This document shows positions 34,683 through 43,210 of a DNA stretch of 43,269 nt, one piece after another. How positions within the stretch are numbered: the stretch's first letter is position 1; each line of letters opens with the position of its first letter. The position numbers and the translations under genes are program-made. The notes beneath the pieces were generated by a model that ran no database searches, was not told the DNA's origin, and saw only the letters and a list, made by a program, of their open reading frames with translations. The stretch is from Brumimicrobium salinarum (GTDB lineage: Bacteria; Bacteroidota; Bacteroidia; Flavobacteriales_D; Crocinitomicaceae): assembly GCF_002844555.1 (NCBI RefSeq), contig NZ_PJNI01000020.1, positions 1 through 43,269 of the forward strand, read 5' to 3'.

Positions 34683-35936
34683 CTATTGTTTTAACTTTTT
34701 AAATATTGCAGAGGTATTATGACCTCCAAAACCAAAGGTATTTGATAAAGCAACATTTACTTCTCTTTTTTGAGCTTCATTAAACGTAAAGTTGAGTTTA
34801 TCATCAATCTCTGGATCATCTGTAAAGTGATTTATAGTGGGTGGTACTATGTCATTTTTAACAGACAAAATACTTGCTATTGCTTCAATTGCACCCGCAG
34901 CACCTAGTAAGTGACCAGTCATAGACTTTGTTGAAGAGATATTCAAATCATAAGCATTCTCTCCAAACACTTGTTTGATTGCTTTAGTTTCCGCAATGTC
35001 ACCCAAAGGAGTAGAAGTTCCATGTACATTAACATAATCAACATCTTCAGGCTTCAATTCGGCGTCCTTTAACGCTTCTATCATAACATTTCGAGCTCCG
35101 ATTCCATCGGGATGTGGAGCTGTAATGTGATAGGCATCACTAGACATTCCGCCACCTGCAACTTCAGCGTAAATTTTCGCACCTCGTTTTACAGCATGGT
35201 CGTAATCTTCTAAAATTAATGCTCCAGCACCTTCACCTAAAACAAATCCGTCTCTGTCTTTATCAAAAGGACGCGACGCAGTTTCAGGAGAATCATTACG
35301 CATCGATAATGCACGAAGACCATTAAATCCACCAACTCCCATTACAGTTACAGCAGCTTCTGAACCTCCTGTTACAATAGCATCAGCTTTTCCTAAACGA
35401 ATTAAGTTAAAAGCATCAATAATTGCGTTTGTAGACGAAGCACATGCAGAAACGGTAACGTAATTTGGCCCACGCAAACCATACTTTATAGAAATATGCC
35501 CTGCAGCTATATCAGCTATCATTTTTGGTATAAAGAAAGGATTGAATTTTGGTGTACCATCTCCATTTAAGAAGTTAGTATGCTCATCCTCAAGAGACTT
35601 CAAACCACCAATTCCTGAACCCCAAATTACACCAATTCGCTCCACATTTGGACTAGATTCCATTAAATTAGAATCAGCCATAGCCTCCGATGCGGAGACC
35701 ATGGCATATTGTGAAAATCTATCTAATTTTCTAGCTTCTTTTCTATCAATGTAATCTGTTACATTGAAGTCTTTAATTTCACAAGCAAATTGCGTTTTAA
35801 ATTTGGAAGCATCAAACTGCTGTATAGGGGCAGCACCACTTTTCCCTGCCAGTAAAGCGTTCCAATATTCTTCTAAATTATTTCCTATTGGTGTAAGTGC
35901 ACCTAATCCTGTTACAACAACTCGTTTAAGTTCCAT
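34683..35936 (-). CDS. fabF: Beta-ketoacyl-ACP synthase II
   Basis: The protein has 417 residues, full length. It elongates acyl chains in type II fatty acid synthesis by condensing malonyl-ACP with acyl-ACP. The Cys-His-His triad is visible: 'VSACASS' (Cys), 'VHGTSTPLGD' (His), 'GHLLGAAGA' (His). 'NTFGFGGHN' near the C-terminus is also typical. It lies between acpP (50 bp upstream) and rnc. Confidence 0.97.
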   Translation of the reverse strand: MELKRVVVTGLGALTPIGNNLEEYWNALLAGKSGAAPIQQFDASKFKTQFACEIKDFNVTDYIDRKEARKLDRFSQYAMVSASEAMADSNLMESSPNVERIGVIWGSGIGGLKSLEDEHTNFLNGDGTPKFNPFFIPKMIADIAAGHISIKYGLRGPNYVTVSACASSTNAIIDAFNLIRLGKADAIVTGGSEAAVTVMGVGGFNGLRALSMRNDSPETASRPFDKDRDGFVLGEGAGALILEDYDHAVKRGAKIYAEVAGGGMSSDAYHITAPHPDGIGARNVMIEALKDAELKPEDVDYVNVHGTSTPLGDIAETKAIKQVFGENAYDLNISSTKSMTGHLLGAAGAIEAIASILSVKNDIVPPTINHFTDDPEIDDKLNFTFNEAQKREVNVALSNTFGFGGHNTSAIFKKLKQ

Positions 35937-35986
35937 GAGGCTAATCTAAATTTAAAAATTGCATTGCGTTGTGTAGTAAACTAAGT

Positions 35987-36223
35987 TTACTTAGCGTTTT
36001 CTTCAATGTAAGTAACTGCTTGACCTACAGTTTGAATATTTTCTGCTTGATCATCAGGAATCGCTATGTTAAATTCTTTTTCGAATTCCATGATTAACTC
36101 TACTGTATCTAGAGAATCTGCTCCTAGATCATTTGTGAATGAAGCTTCTGTTGTTACTTCTGCTTCTTCTACACCTAACTTATCAATAATAATTGATACA
36201 ACTCTTGATTTAATATCAGACAT
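35987..36223 (-). CDS. acpP: Acyl carrier protein
   Basis: The protein has 78 residues, strongly acidic, with the phosphopantetheine attachment motif '[15 protein letters not shown]' (Ser about residue 37). It carries acyl chains for FabF, encoded next. First gene of the acpP-fabF-rnc operon. Confidence 0.97.
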   Translation of the reverse strand: MSDIKSRVVSIIIDKLGVEEAEVTTEASFTNDLGADSLDTVELIMEFEKEFNIAIPDDQAENIQTVGQAVTYIEENAK

Positions 36224-36452
36224 TTTTCCTAATTTTAAAGGTTTATTCAGCCTGCAAAGAAATAATTTATGTTTTGAAATTCAAAATATAAACATAAAAT
36301 TATCAAATTACCTATTGAACAAACCTGTTGGTTACTTGTTTTTAATAGCCTTAGCGGCATTTATTTTATTGTAAATATTTTTTTACAACGGTCTAAAGAT
36401 AGAAAAATAATTGATTTTAGACACTATATTATGTTTGCTATAACTAAAAAAA

Positions 36453-36460
36453 TAACTTTG
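36453..36460 (+). promoter_or_regulatory. Candidate -7 element for the engB gene
   Basis: TAACTTTG matches TAnnTTTG and is 15 bp before the ATG at 36476. A TTTG at 36434-36437 is 15 bp upstream, shorter than the usual spacing. Confidence 0.5.
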
Positions 36461-36475
36461 TAAAAAAAGTAGTTT

Positions 36476-37081
36476 ATGATTATTCGTTCAGCTTCATTTG
36501 TCATTAGTAACACAGAAGTTAATAAATGCCCCCATCCCGACATGCCAGAATATGCATTTATCGGAAGGTCAAATGTTGGTAAATCTTCTTTGATCAACAT
36601 GCTTACGAATCATAAGAAGCTAGCCAAAACATCTGGAAAACCTGGAAAAACTCAACTGATCAACCATTTTCTAATTAATGAAGCGTGGTATTTGGTAGAC
36701 TTACCAGGTTATGGCTATGCAAAAACTTCTAAGTCGAATCGAAAGAAGTGGTCTGCATTTATTGATGAATATCTTCTCACAAGAAAAAACCTAATGAATA
36801 CATTTATTTTGTTAGATAGCAGATTGGCACCACAAAAAATAGATTTAGATTTTATGATGTGGTGTGCTGAAAATCAAATCCCATTCTCAATGATTTTTAC
36901 AAAAACAGATAAATTATCAAAAGTTGCTACTCAAAAAAACATTGCAGCCTATAAAAGAGAAATGTTAAAATACTGGGAAGAAATGCCTACATACTTTATT
37001 ACCTCAAGCGTTGAAGGAACGGGGAGAGATCAAGTTTTAAAATATATCGATGAAGTAAACCCACTTTTTGATGTAGATTAG
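36476..37081 (+). CDS. engB: Ribosome biogenesis GTP-binding protein YihA/YsxC (EngB)
   Basis: The protein has 201 residues. GTPase motifs are clear: G1 'GRSNVGKSS' (about 31-39), G3 'DLPGYGYAK', G4 'TKTDKL' and G5-like 'TSS'. The 'KTSGKPGKTQLINHF' segment is the family's switch I. It is needed for late 50S subunit assembly in the cytoplasm. Single gene, convergent with the suppressor-of-fused gene; stops are 1 bp apart. Confidence 0.95.
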   Translation: MIIRSASFVISNTEVNKCPHPDMPEYAFIGRSNVGKSSLINMLTNHKKLAKTSGKPGKTQLINHFLINEAWYLVDLPGYGYAKTSKSNRKKWSAFIDEYLLTRKNLMNTFILLDSRLAPQKIDLDFMMWCAENQIPFSMIFTKTDKLSKVATQKNIAAYKREMLKYWEEMPTYFITSSVEGTGRDQVLKYIDEVNPLFDVD

Positions 37082-37082
37082 A

Positions 37083-37697
37083 CTATCTTTTCCAACGACT
37101 TTTATAAATAGATTGTCGGTAATCATCTAAGATTTCATTTCCATTTCGTGCCCGAAACTTCTTTATCCACTTTGGATAGCCTTTGTGCATCTTACGCTCA
37201 AATTCTTTATGAAAAAGAGGAATAATCGCCAAAAAATAAACCATCCGGTCTCCTACTTGTAATGGCGGGAAATAATCTTCTAAAAAAATCGGGTCTGCCA
37301 TCAAAAAATATTCTTGTTTCATGGTTTCCGAAATTTCTTTCGTAGGATTACCATTTGCAATAGTATGGCCGGGACCATACCAAGATTTTTGCTCAATTAC
37401 ATTTCTAGCTAATTTTTGAATTACTTCAAAAGGCCAATTAAAGTTGGGGTTCTCCTTATTGTCAAGCTCCCAATATCCAGGGATGCAAAAAAATATTTCG
37501 TTGTGCTCTCTACCTTTATATCTTTCCGGAACTGGCATGGTGTAATCTGACATCCCATGTGTAGATAAGATTGTGAGTGGGAATTTCTTCTCAATATCAA
37601 TTTTCAACAAATCAATATAATCTCCGTCCTGTTGAGGATATTCACTCACCCGATGCGCTCCAAATCGTTTTTCTAATGCTGTTTTTAATTCGCTCAT
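37083..37697 (-). CDS. Suppressor of fused (SUFU) domain protein
   Basis: The protein has 204 residues, without signal peptide. The pattern fits bacterial SUFU-domain proteins: 'PLTILSTHGMSDYTMPVPERYKGREHNEIFFCIPGYW', 'NFNWPFEVIQKLARN', 'GPGHTIANGNP', 'VYFLAIIPLFHKE'. The bacterial function is unknown; some relatives are immunity proteins of polymorphic toxin systems, but no toxin gene is adjacent. It begins 17 bp after menB, so the two may share a transcript. Confidence 0.85.
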   Translation of the reverse strand: MSELKTALEKRFGAHRVSEYPQQDGDYIDLLKIDIEKKFPLTILSTHGMSDYTMPVPERYKGREHNEIFFCIPGYWELDNKENPNFNWPFEVIQKLARNVIEQKSWYGPGHTIANGNPTKEISETMKQEYFLMADPIFLEDYFPPLQVGDRMVYFLAIIPLFHKEFERKMHKGYPKWIKKFRARNGNEILDDYRQSIYKSRWKR

Positions 37698-37714
37698 TTC
37701 TTTGTGTTAGTGAA

Positions 37715-38557
37715 TTATGGAATCCACTTAATATCTTTAAAATCAGGCTTGCGTTTCTCTAAAAAAGCATTTCTTCCTTCTTTTGCTTCTTCAGTCATGT
37801 AAGCTAATCGTGTTGCTTCTCCAGCAAAAACTTGCTGCCCTACCATTCCATCATCTGTTAAATTCATTGCAAATTTCAACATTTTTATTGATGTTGGAGA
37901 CTTTTCTAAAATCTCTTGCGCCCATTCATAGGCTGTGTCTTCTAGTTCTGCATGTGGAATTGCGGCATTTACCATTCCCATATCAACGCCGTCTTGCGCT
38001 GAATAGTTACGTCCTAAAAAGAAAATTTCACGCGCTTTTTTCTGACCAACCATTTTAGCAAGGTAAGCAGATCCGTATCCACCATCAAAACTAGTAACGT
38101 CTGCATCTGTTTGTTTGAATATTGCATGCTCTTTACTGGCCAGTGTCATGTCACAAACAACATGTAAAGAATGTCCACCGCCAACAGCCCAACCTGGTAC
38201 AACCGCAATAACAACTTTGGGCATAAAACGTATTAATCGTTGAACTTCCAATATGTTTAATCGGTGCATTCCATCATCACCAACATATCCTTGGTGACCT
38301 CTCGCTTTTTGATCTCCTCCAGAACAGAAAGAGTATACGCCATCTTTACTACTTGGACCTTCGGCAGATAACAAAACAACACCAATTGAAGGGTCTTCTT
38401 GCGCATCGTAAAAAGCTTCATAAAGCTCGGAAGTTGTCTTTGGTCTAAAAGCATTTCTTACATCTGGGCGATTAAATGCAATTCGTGCTACTCCGTTTGA
38501 TTTTTTATAAGTAATATCCTCATAATCTTTGACTGTCTTCCAATCTGCTTTTACCAT
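37715..38557 (-). CDS. menB: 1,4-dihydroxy-2-naphthoyl-CoA synthase
   Basis: The protein has 280 residues and is a crotonase-fold enzyme of menaquinone synthesis, closing the second ring of O-succinylbenzoyl-CoA. Motifs: 'YKKSNGVARIAFNRPDVRNAFRPKT', 'FCSGGDQKARGHQGY', oxyanion-hole 'GWAVGGGHSLHVVCDMTLAS', 'TSFDGGYGSAYLAK' and C-terminal 'EGRNAFLEKRKPDF'. The SGGDQ and FDGGYG motifs distinguish MenB from general enoyl-CoA hydratases. No other men gene is in the window. Confidence 0.95.
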   Translation of the reverse strand: MVKADWKTVKDYEDITYKKSNGVARIAFNRPDVRNAFRPKTTSELYEAFYDAQEDPSIGVVLLSAEGPSSKDGVYSFCSGGDQKARGHQGYVGDDGMHRLNILEVQRLIRFMPKVVIAVVPGWAVGGGHSLHVVCDMTLASKEHAIFKQTDADVTSFDGGYGSAYLAKMVGQKKAREIFFLGRNYSAQDGVDMGMVNAAIPHAELEDTAYEWAQEILEKSPTSIKMLKFAMNLTDDGMVGQQVFAGEATRLAYMTEEAKEGRNAFLEKRKPDFKDIKWIP

Positions 38558-38676
38558 AATTCAAATTTTGGTGTGAAGATAAAGAAATTACAGTACTTTT
38601 AAAATGAGGACCCACTAAAAAGTTACTATAAAGAATATAATTGACCTATTTAAAATTGAATGATAACATTAAACGA

Positions 38677-41600
38677 CTAAATGATGAATCCCACTTTCCA
38701 ACCTCTACTCACCGATGTCCGATAAAAATCAATAACCGACTGACCACTTTGAAAAGTTTTTGATACATCTGAAACTTCTAATTGTTGGTTCTTTTGTTGA
38801 ATTCCATCTCCAAAACTAGATTCTGCTTCGGTATTTTCTTCTTCCAAAAACAACATCAATTTTCTTAAACTTTCCACACCTTCATTCGCTGAAATTGAAA
38901 AATCATCTGAAGTTACACTACGTACAAAAGTAATCTTTGCAATCGCCCGAGACATTAGCACATTCAACCTTCGGTGACCTTGCTCTTGATTTAATGGCCC
39001 AAAACGCATGTGGAAATCTCCGTTTTCATTCTTTGCATAACCCAAACTGATGATTAAATGCTCACACTGATCTCCTTGCACGTTTTCCAAAGACTGAATA
39101 AAAACAGCGTCCTTATCCGCAAGTTGGTCAAGATACTTTGTCGGAATTTTTTCTAAAATCGCATTCAATTGCGTCTGACTAAACGCCACTAATCCAAAAT
39201 CAAATGCTTTATTTTTTATTTTTTCAATAATGATCTCCGCAACAATTCGCGCTTCTTTTTCGTTCGAACGTTCATTAAAAACACCGTCAGTGCTAATCAA
39301 CTCAATGGGTTTTTGAGGATTTACTGTCGGGAACGTTTTTAGTTTATTTTCGTAGAAATATTGATTGCTAAAAGCAATTAAACGCGGATGAACCGAACGG
39401 TAATGATGCGTTAAAAGTGAATTCTCCCAATAAAAACTCGCATGATGAAGTGCATCTGCTTGTTGATGGTCTTTCTTCTGAAAATAAAACTGAGGTGCCA
39501 TTTGTTGCTGATCCCCAGAAATGACAATGCGATTTGAACGCTGTACACTTCCTACAATATGACTCAATGGAATCTGACTGGCTTCATCAAAAACGGCTAA
39601 ATCAAAAGCAAAATCTATCGGTAAACTTTTCGCTACGCTGTATGGACTGCAAAGAAAAACAGGATGTAATAACTGAATCCATAATTTGGCTTCACTTTCT
39701 AATAATTCTCGAACACTTGGGAATACACGTTTCTTCTCAAAAGCCTTAACGAGAATAGATTTTCCTTTGCGTAAGTTCTTTTTTAATGCTTTTTCCTCCT
39801 GACTGAGTTTGTTTGCAGGAGTTTGCAAAAGGGTGTGATATTCTTCAAACTTTGTTTTGATCTGCTGTGCAATTGAAAGGCTAAATTCCTCACTTTCTTT
39901 ATCGAAAGTAGTAATACATTCTTCTATTTTTGAACTTAAATCTGATCCATTAATCTCCGCCAGAGATGGAAACCTACCTTTGAAATCTTTCCAATGTGAA
40001 TTGTAAATTACTTCTTCCGCTTCTTTTAATGATTGGGTTTTGCTCAAAGCATATTTCGTCAGGTTGCTAATGCTTTCAATTCGCGCTGAATTTTCAACCA
40101 ATTGTGGAAGAACCTCCTTGAGTTCTTGGATTTGCTTTTGAATCGGTTCTTTTTCGTCTAAATTGAAGTAAGTACGCAGTAATTGACTGATTTCAGTATG
40201 AATTGAAACACTATTCTTGATAGCTAAACGTTCTTTCTTCGACATCTTGAATAAAGACTGCACTTCATTATTGTCCACAGAATTTAAACGCGAAATTGCA
40301 AAATGAATGTGTTCTAAAACAGGGAACTCTTCAGGAATATTTAGTTTTCGTAGCTTTTCTTTAGTATTGATGAGATCTCTTCTTGTCGTGTTTAATTCCA
40401 CTAAATTTTCTAATGCCTTTTTCGCTTCAAGCAAATTCAAATCGGTGTATTTAAAAACCTTATTTTTCGTTCGCCAATGTTTCAAGCTGAACCTTGTTGT
40501 GGAAGCCACTGCGGCAAGAAATTCTTGTAGTTCCGAAAGACTAAAACTTTTGTTCCAATGGGCTTCTTCACGTTTTAAAAGTTCTTCTTTTTCTGTTAAT
40601 GTTTTTAATTCCTTGAATAATTTTAAAAATTGCTTTTGTTTTTTGCTGTCTTCTTCAAATAAATCACTGGGAAGTGCTTGATCATTGTAATAAAACAAAG
40701 AGACCAATCCACTAAGCTTGATGGATTTCTGAAGTTCGATGCAATTCAAGTTGTTATTCGAAACATTTTGAAGCAATCGAAGTGCTTTATTCATTGCTTC
40801 TTCAATTGAATGAATGGAGTTTTGTTCCGTTTTTAGTTTGCTCCAACCACCGAAAATAGGGAAGTCATTATTTTCTAATTGCTTTAAAATGATTTTGTCT
40901 TTTATCCATTCTAAAACACTTGGTTTTTTTGATAAATAGCGTGCTTTTTCATTGGGTGTAAACCCTTTTTTAAACGCATTAAAAGAAATGCCGCCAATCA
41001 AATCATGCTGACGTAAACGGTCAAGTGTTAAATCCAAACTTTGTTGAAGCAGCTCTGATTTTTGTCCGACAACCACATGTTTTTTAGGAATTGCTTCCAA
41101 GTATTTCCAAGTATTCTGCAGCGAACGAACAATATGTTTTGACTTTAACTCATGGTGATAAAGCACACAGAAATGGTGAAGTTCTTTCTTCTTCAGTTGG
41201 TCATAAATCACTTGTAAAGCGACTGATTTCTCAGCGACAAGCAACGCATTTTTATTACCACCCAACGCTTTCCCAATCAAGTTCGCAATGACTTGAGATT
41301 TACCCGTTCCTGGAGGACCTTGAATGACTAAATGATTGTCTTTTGATTTTTCAATTGCAACGCGTTGACTTTCGTCGGCAGAAAAGAGAAAATGTTCAGA
41401 AATTTCCAGAGGAGTATTTTCATTTTCTTCACCAAACAGACTTTTTAAGGATTCGCTCAACTGTGGAGCTTCTAGAACAGCATCCAGTTCTTTTTGCAAG
41501 ACAAAACGATGCGGGTGGAAGTTTGCAGCCCAAATTCCGTTCTCAAGTTCTACCTTTAAGCCTAGACTTTGCAATTCATCAATTGCTTCTGTTGTGTTTT

Positions 41601-42000
41601 CGGGTAAAACCTTCAGATTTAATACCTTCAACAGTAAAGGATTGATGTAAAAGTCTTCAATTTGCTCTATTTCAAAAGTAGAGTTGAATCTATTTTTCTT
41701 AATCGAAGCATCCGCCAAAAGAAAAGGCATTTGATACATCTTTCCTTCTATTTCAAAATTGAATTTGTCTTGTGCGATTCCAAAAATTGGAGATCCCGTT
41801 TCTTTAATGTGCTGTTGATGCTGTTTTAAACATTTCTTTAGAAAAGCACTTTCTTCAATTGAAAATATTCCCTCTTCCTTATAAAAATCAGCAATAGAAA
41901 TAGCGTTTTTCTCCGGAATCAAAGTCAACAACACATCATTTTGATTCGGCGCTAAAAGTCCATCCCTCCATTGTGTTATTTGCTTATGTATCGTTGCCAT
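38677..42000 (-). CDS. Superfamily 1 (UPF1-like) helicase / AAA domain protein
   Basis: The protein has 1107 residues, cytoplasmic. Residues 1-205 are an unassigned N-terminal domain. Walker A 'GPPGTGKSQ' is at 228-236, preceded by a Q-motif-like 'ADESQRVAI'. A long insert (about 300-770), rich in Leu, Lys and Glu and partly coiled coil, splits the first motor domain. Walker B 'FDLAVFDEASQIP' lies near 803, followed by 'VISGDQQQMAPQ'. Motor domain 2 has 'HHYRSVHPRLIAFSN', 'ENVQGDQCEHLIISLGYA' and 'GHRRLNVLMSRA', the motifs of UPF1/Dna2-like helicases. Its role is unknown. It stands alone next to a toxin-antitoxin pair, so a defence or DNA-repair role is possible. No nuclease motif is evident at the C-terminus. 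Confidence 0.85.
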   Translation of the reverse strand: MATIHKQITQWRDGLLAPNQNDVLLTLIPEKNAISIADFYKEEGIFSIEESAFLKKCLKQHQQHIKETGSPIFGIAQDKFNFEIEGKMYQMPFLLADASIKKNRFNSTFEIEQIEDFYINPLLLKVLNLKVLPENTTEAIDELQSLGLKVELENGIWAANFHPHRFVLQKELDAVLEAPQLSESLKSLFGEENENTPLEISEHFLFSADESQRVAIEKSKDNHLVIQGPPGTGKSQVIANLIGKALGGNKNALLVAEKSVALQVIYDQLKKKELHHFCVLYHHELKSKHIVRSLQNTWKYLEAIPKKHVVVGQKSELLQQSLDLTLDRLRQHDLIGGISFNAFKKGFTPNEKARYLSKKPSVLEWIKDKIILKQLENNDFPIFGGWSKLKTEQNSIHSIEEAMNKALRLLQNVSNNNLNCIELQKSIKLSGLVSLFYYNDQALPSDLFEEDSKKQKQFLKLFKELKTLTEKEELLKREEAHWNKSFSLSELQEFLAAVASTTRFSLKHWRTKNKVFKYTDLNLLEAKKALENLVELNTTRRDLINTKEKLRKLNIPEEFPVLEHIHFAISRLNSVDNNEVQSLFKMSKKERLAIKNSVSIHTEISQLLRTYFNLDEKEPIQKQIQELKEVLPQLVENSARIESISNLTKYALSKTQSLKEAEEVIYNSHWKDFKGRFPSLAEINGSDLSSKIEECITTFDKESEEFSLSIAQQIKTKFEEYHTLLQTPANKLSQEEKALKKNLRKGKSILVKAFEKKRVFPSVRELLESEAKLWIQLLHPVFLCSPYSVAKSLPIDFAFDLAVFDEASQIPLSHIVGSVQRSNRIVISGDQQQMAPQFYFQKKDHQQADALHHASFYWENSLLTHHYRSVHPRLIAFSNQYFYENKLKTFPTVNPQKPIELISTDGVFNERSNEKEARIVAEIIIEKIKNKAFDFGLVAFSQTQLNAILEKIPTKYLDQLADKDAVFIQSLENVQGDQCEHLIISLGYAKNENGDFHMRFGPLNQEQGHRRLNVLMSRAIAKITFVRSVTSDDFSISANEGVESLRKLMLFLEEENTEAESSFGDGIQQKNQQLEVSDVSKTFQSGQSVIDFYRTSVSRGWKVGFII

Positions 42001-42300
42001 TTCTAAAAGCGAAAATAGGGTTTATTTTATAATTTCCGTTGAGCGAGAAGGATATGTAAATGAAAAAGGGTCTTTAGGAATAACTTACTTTTATCAGATT
42101 GGGAGGACGCAAATGCATGAGGAGGTGGAGAGATGAAGACAATTGTGTAGATTCTGCCTAGCAGAGTAGAAAACAATCATAGTCCATTTGACGATTTGTA
42201 AATCACAAACATTTCATTAATTTCACAATATATTATCCAGTAAAACTGTACAATATTTCTTGGTTTAGAGGATTTTGTGCGGATTAATTGGATGTATAAA
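42001..42300. other. Non-coding stretch upstream of the toxin-antitoxin pair
   Basis: AT-rich, with no gene or strong repeat seen. It should contain the promoter of the minus-strand helicase; no clear consensus was found. Confidence 0.4.
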
Positions 42301-42303
42301 TGA

Positions 42304-42317
42304 GTTGCCCACAATAC
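42304..42317 (+). repeat. Inverted repeat, left copy, flanking the toxin-antitoxin pair
   Basis: GTTGCCCACAATAC matches the reverse complement of 43197-43210 (ATTGCCCACAGTAC) at 12 of 14 positions. The pair encloses the whole toxin-antitoxin module. Confidence 0.45.
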
Positions 42318-42333
42318 AAAAAAAACAATCATT

Positions 42334-42387
42334 ACGGAAAAAAACCGTACGTAAATTTTGTTCGTACGGAATAATAGCGTACTTTTG
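42334..42387 (+). promoter_or_regulatory. Promoter and operator of the toxin-antitoxin operon
   Basis: TTTG (42357-42360), 19 bp, TACTTTTG (42380-42387) is an exact Bacteroidota promoter. It is embedded in repeats: ACGG (42334-42337), CCGTACG (42345-42351) with its perfect inverted partner CGTACGG (42363-42369) around the -33 element, and GCGTAC (42378-42383) overlapping the -7. This fits autorepression by the ribbon-helix-helix antitoxin. Confidence 0.75.
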
Positions 42388-42403
42388 AGAAAAAAGTAAG
42401 ATT

Positions 42404-42694
42404 ATGGCAACGAAAGAATTAAAACAAGAAAAAGCGAGATTTGATACACGTTTATCGAAGGAACAAAAGGTTTTTTTCGAGAGAGCTGCAAGAGTTGGCG
42501 GTTATAGAAGTTTAACTGATTTTGTGGTTTTAGCAGTACAAGAAAAAGCTAAAGAAATCATTGCGGAAAAAGAGCAAATTATTGCCTCAAAAAAAGATAG
42601 TGAAATATTTTTTGATGCAATCACGAATTCACCAAAAGCAAACAAGAATTTAATTGATGCTTCGAATGAATACAAAGCTCAATTATCTCAATGA
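42404..42694 (+). CDS. DUF1778-type antitoxin (TacA-like, ribbon-helix-helix)
   Basis: The protein has 96 residues. The N-terminal half is a ribbon-helix-helix DNA-binding domain ('RFDTRLSKEQKVFFERAARVGGYRSLTDFVVLAVQEKA'). The C-terminal half is a charged toxin-binding tail ending 'NKNLIDASNEYKAQL'. It should neutralise the acetyltransferase toxin and repress its own promoter. Its TGA overlaps the toxin's ATG (ATGA at 42691-42694), typical of coupled toxin-antitoxin pairs. Confidence 0.9.
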   Translation: MATKELKQEKARFDTRLSKEQKVFFERAARVGGYRSLTDFVVLAVQEKAKEIIAEKEQIIASKKDSEIFFDAITNSPKANKNLIDASNEYKAQLSQ

Positions 42695-43194
42695 AAGAAC
42701 TTACAGAAAACCTAAATTCAAAACACAGAAAAAAAGAATTTTCTTGCGGGAAAGATATGCTGGATAATTATCTGCATAAACAAGCCAATCAAGATGTAAA
42801 ACGAAAGCTATCAGCCTGTTTTGTTTTAAATGATAAGGAAACAGATTTATTAAAGGGATATTACACATTGGCAAATAATAGTATTCCACAAGATTTGATT
42901 CCCGCAGAATATCAAAAGAAACTACCAAATTCTTATAAATCGATACCTACTACTCTACTTGGAAGATTAGCAATAGACAACCGATTTCAGAATAAAGGAA
43001 TTGGAAAATTATTGTTGATTGATGCCTTGAGAAGAAGTTACGATATTTCTAAAAGTATAGGCTCTTTTGCAGTTGTAACTGACCCAATAGATGAAAGTGC
43101 AGAGAAATTTTATGGCAAATATGGATTTATAAAACTGCCAGATAGCGGAAAAATGTTTCTACCAATGAATACAATCCGGACATTGTTTGAGTAG
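42691..43194 (+). CDS. GNAT acetyltransferase toxin (TacT/AtaT-like)
   Basis: The protein has 167 residues. The start 'LNSKHRKKEFSCGKDMLDNYLHKQANQD' and 'SIPTTLLGRLAIDNRFQNKGIGKLLLIDALRR' (acetyl-CoA-binding motif, RFQNKGIG) match TacT-like toxins, as does the conserved Tyr in 'FYGKYGF'. Family members acetylate charged tRNA and stop translation. It is translationally coupled to the DUF1778 antitoxin. The reading frame is complete, so the pair is probably functional. Confidence 0.9.
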   Translation: MKELTENLNSKHRKKEFSCGKDMLDNYLHKQANQDVKRKLSACFVLNDKETDLLKGYYTLANNSIPQDLIPAEYQKKLPNSYKSIPTTLLGRLAIDNRFQNKGIGKLLLIDALRRSYDISKSIGSFAVVTDPIDESAEKFYGKYGFIKLPDSGKMFLPMNTIRTLFE

Positions 43195-43196
43195 AA

Positions 43197-43210
43197 GTAC
43201 TGTGGGCAAT
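43197..43210 (-). repeat. Inverted repeat, right copy, flanking the toxin-antitoxin pair
   Basis: Reverse complement ATTGCCCACAGTAC; partner of 42304-42317. It begins 2 bp after the toxin stop codon and abuts the probable group II intron end. Confidence 0.45.
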
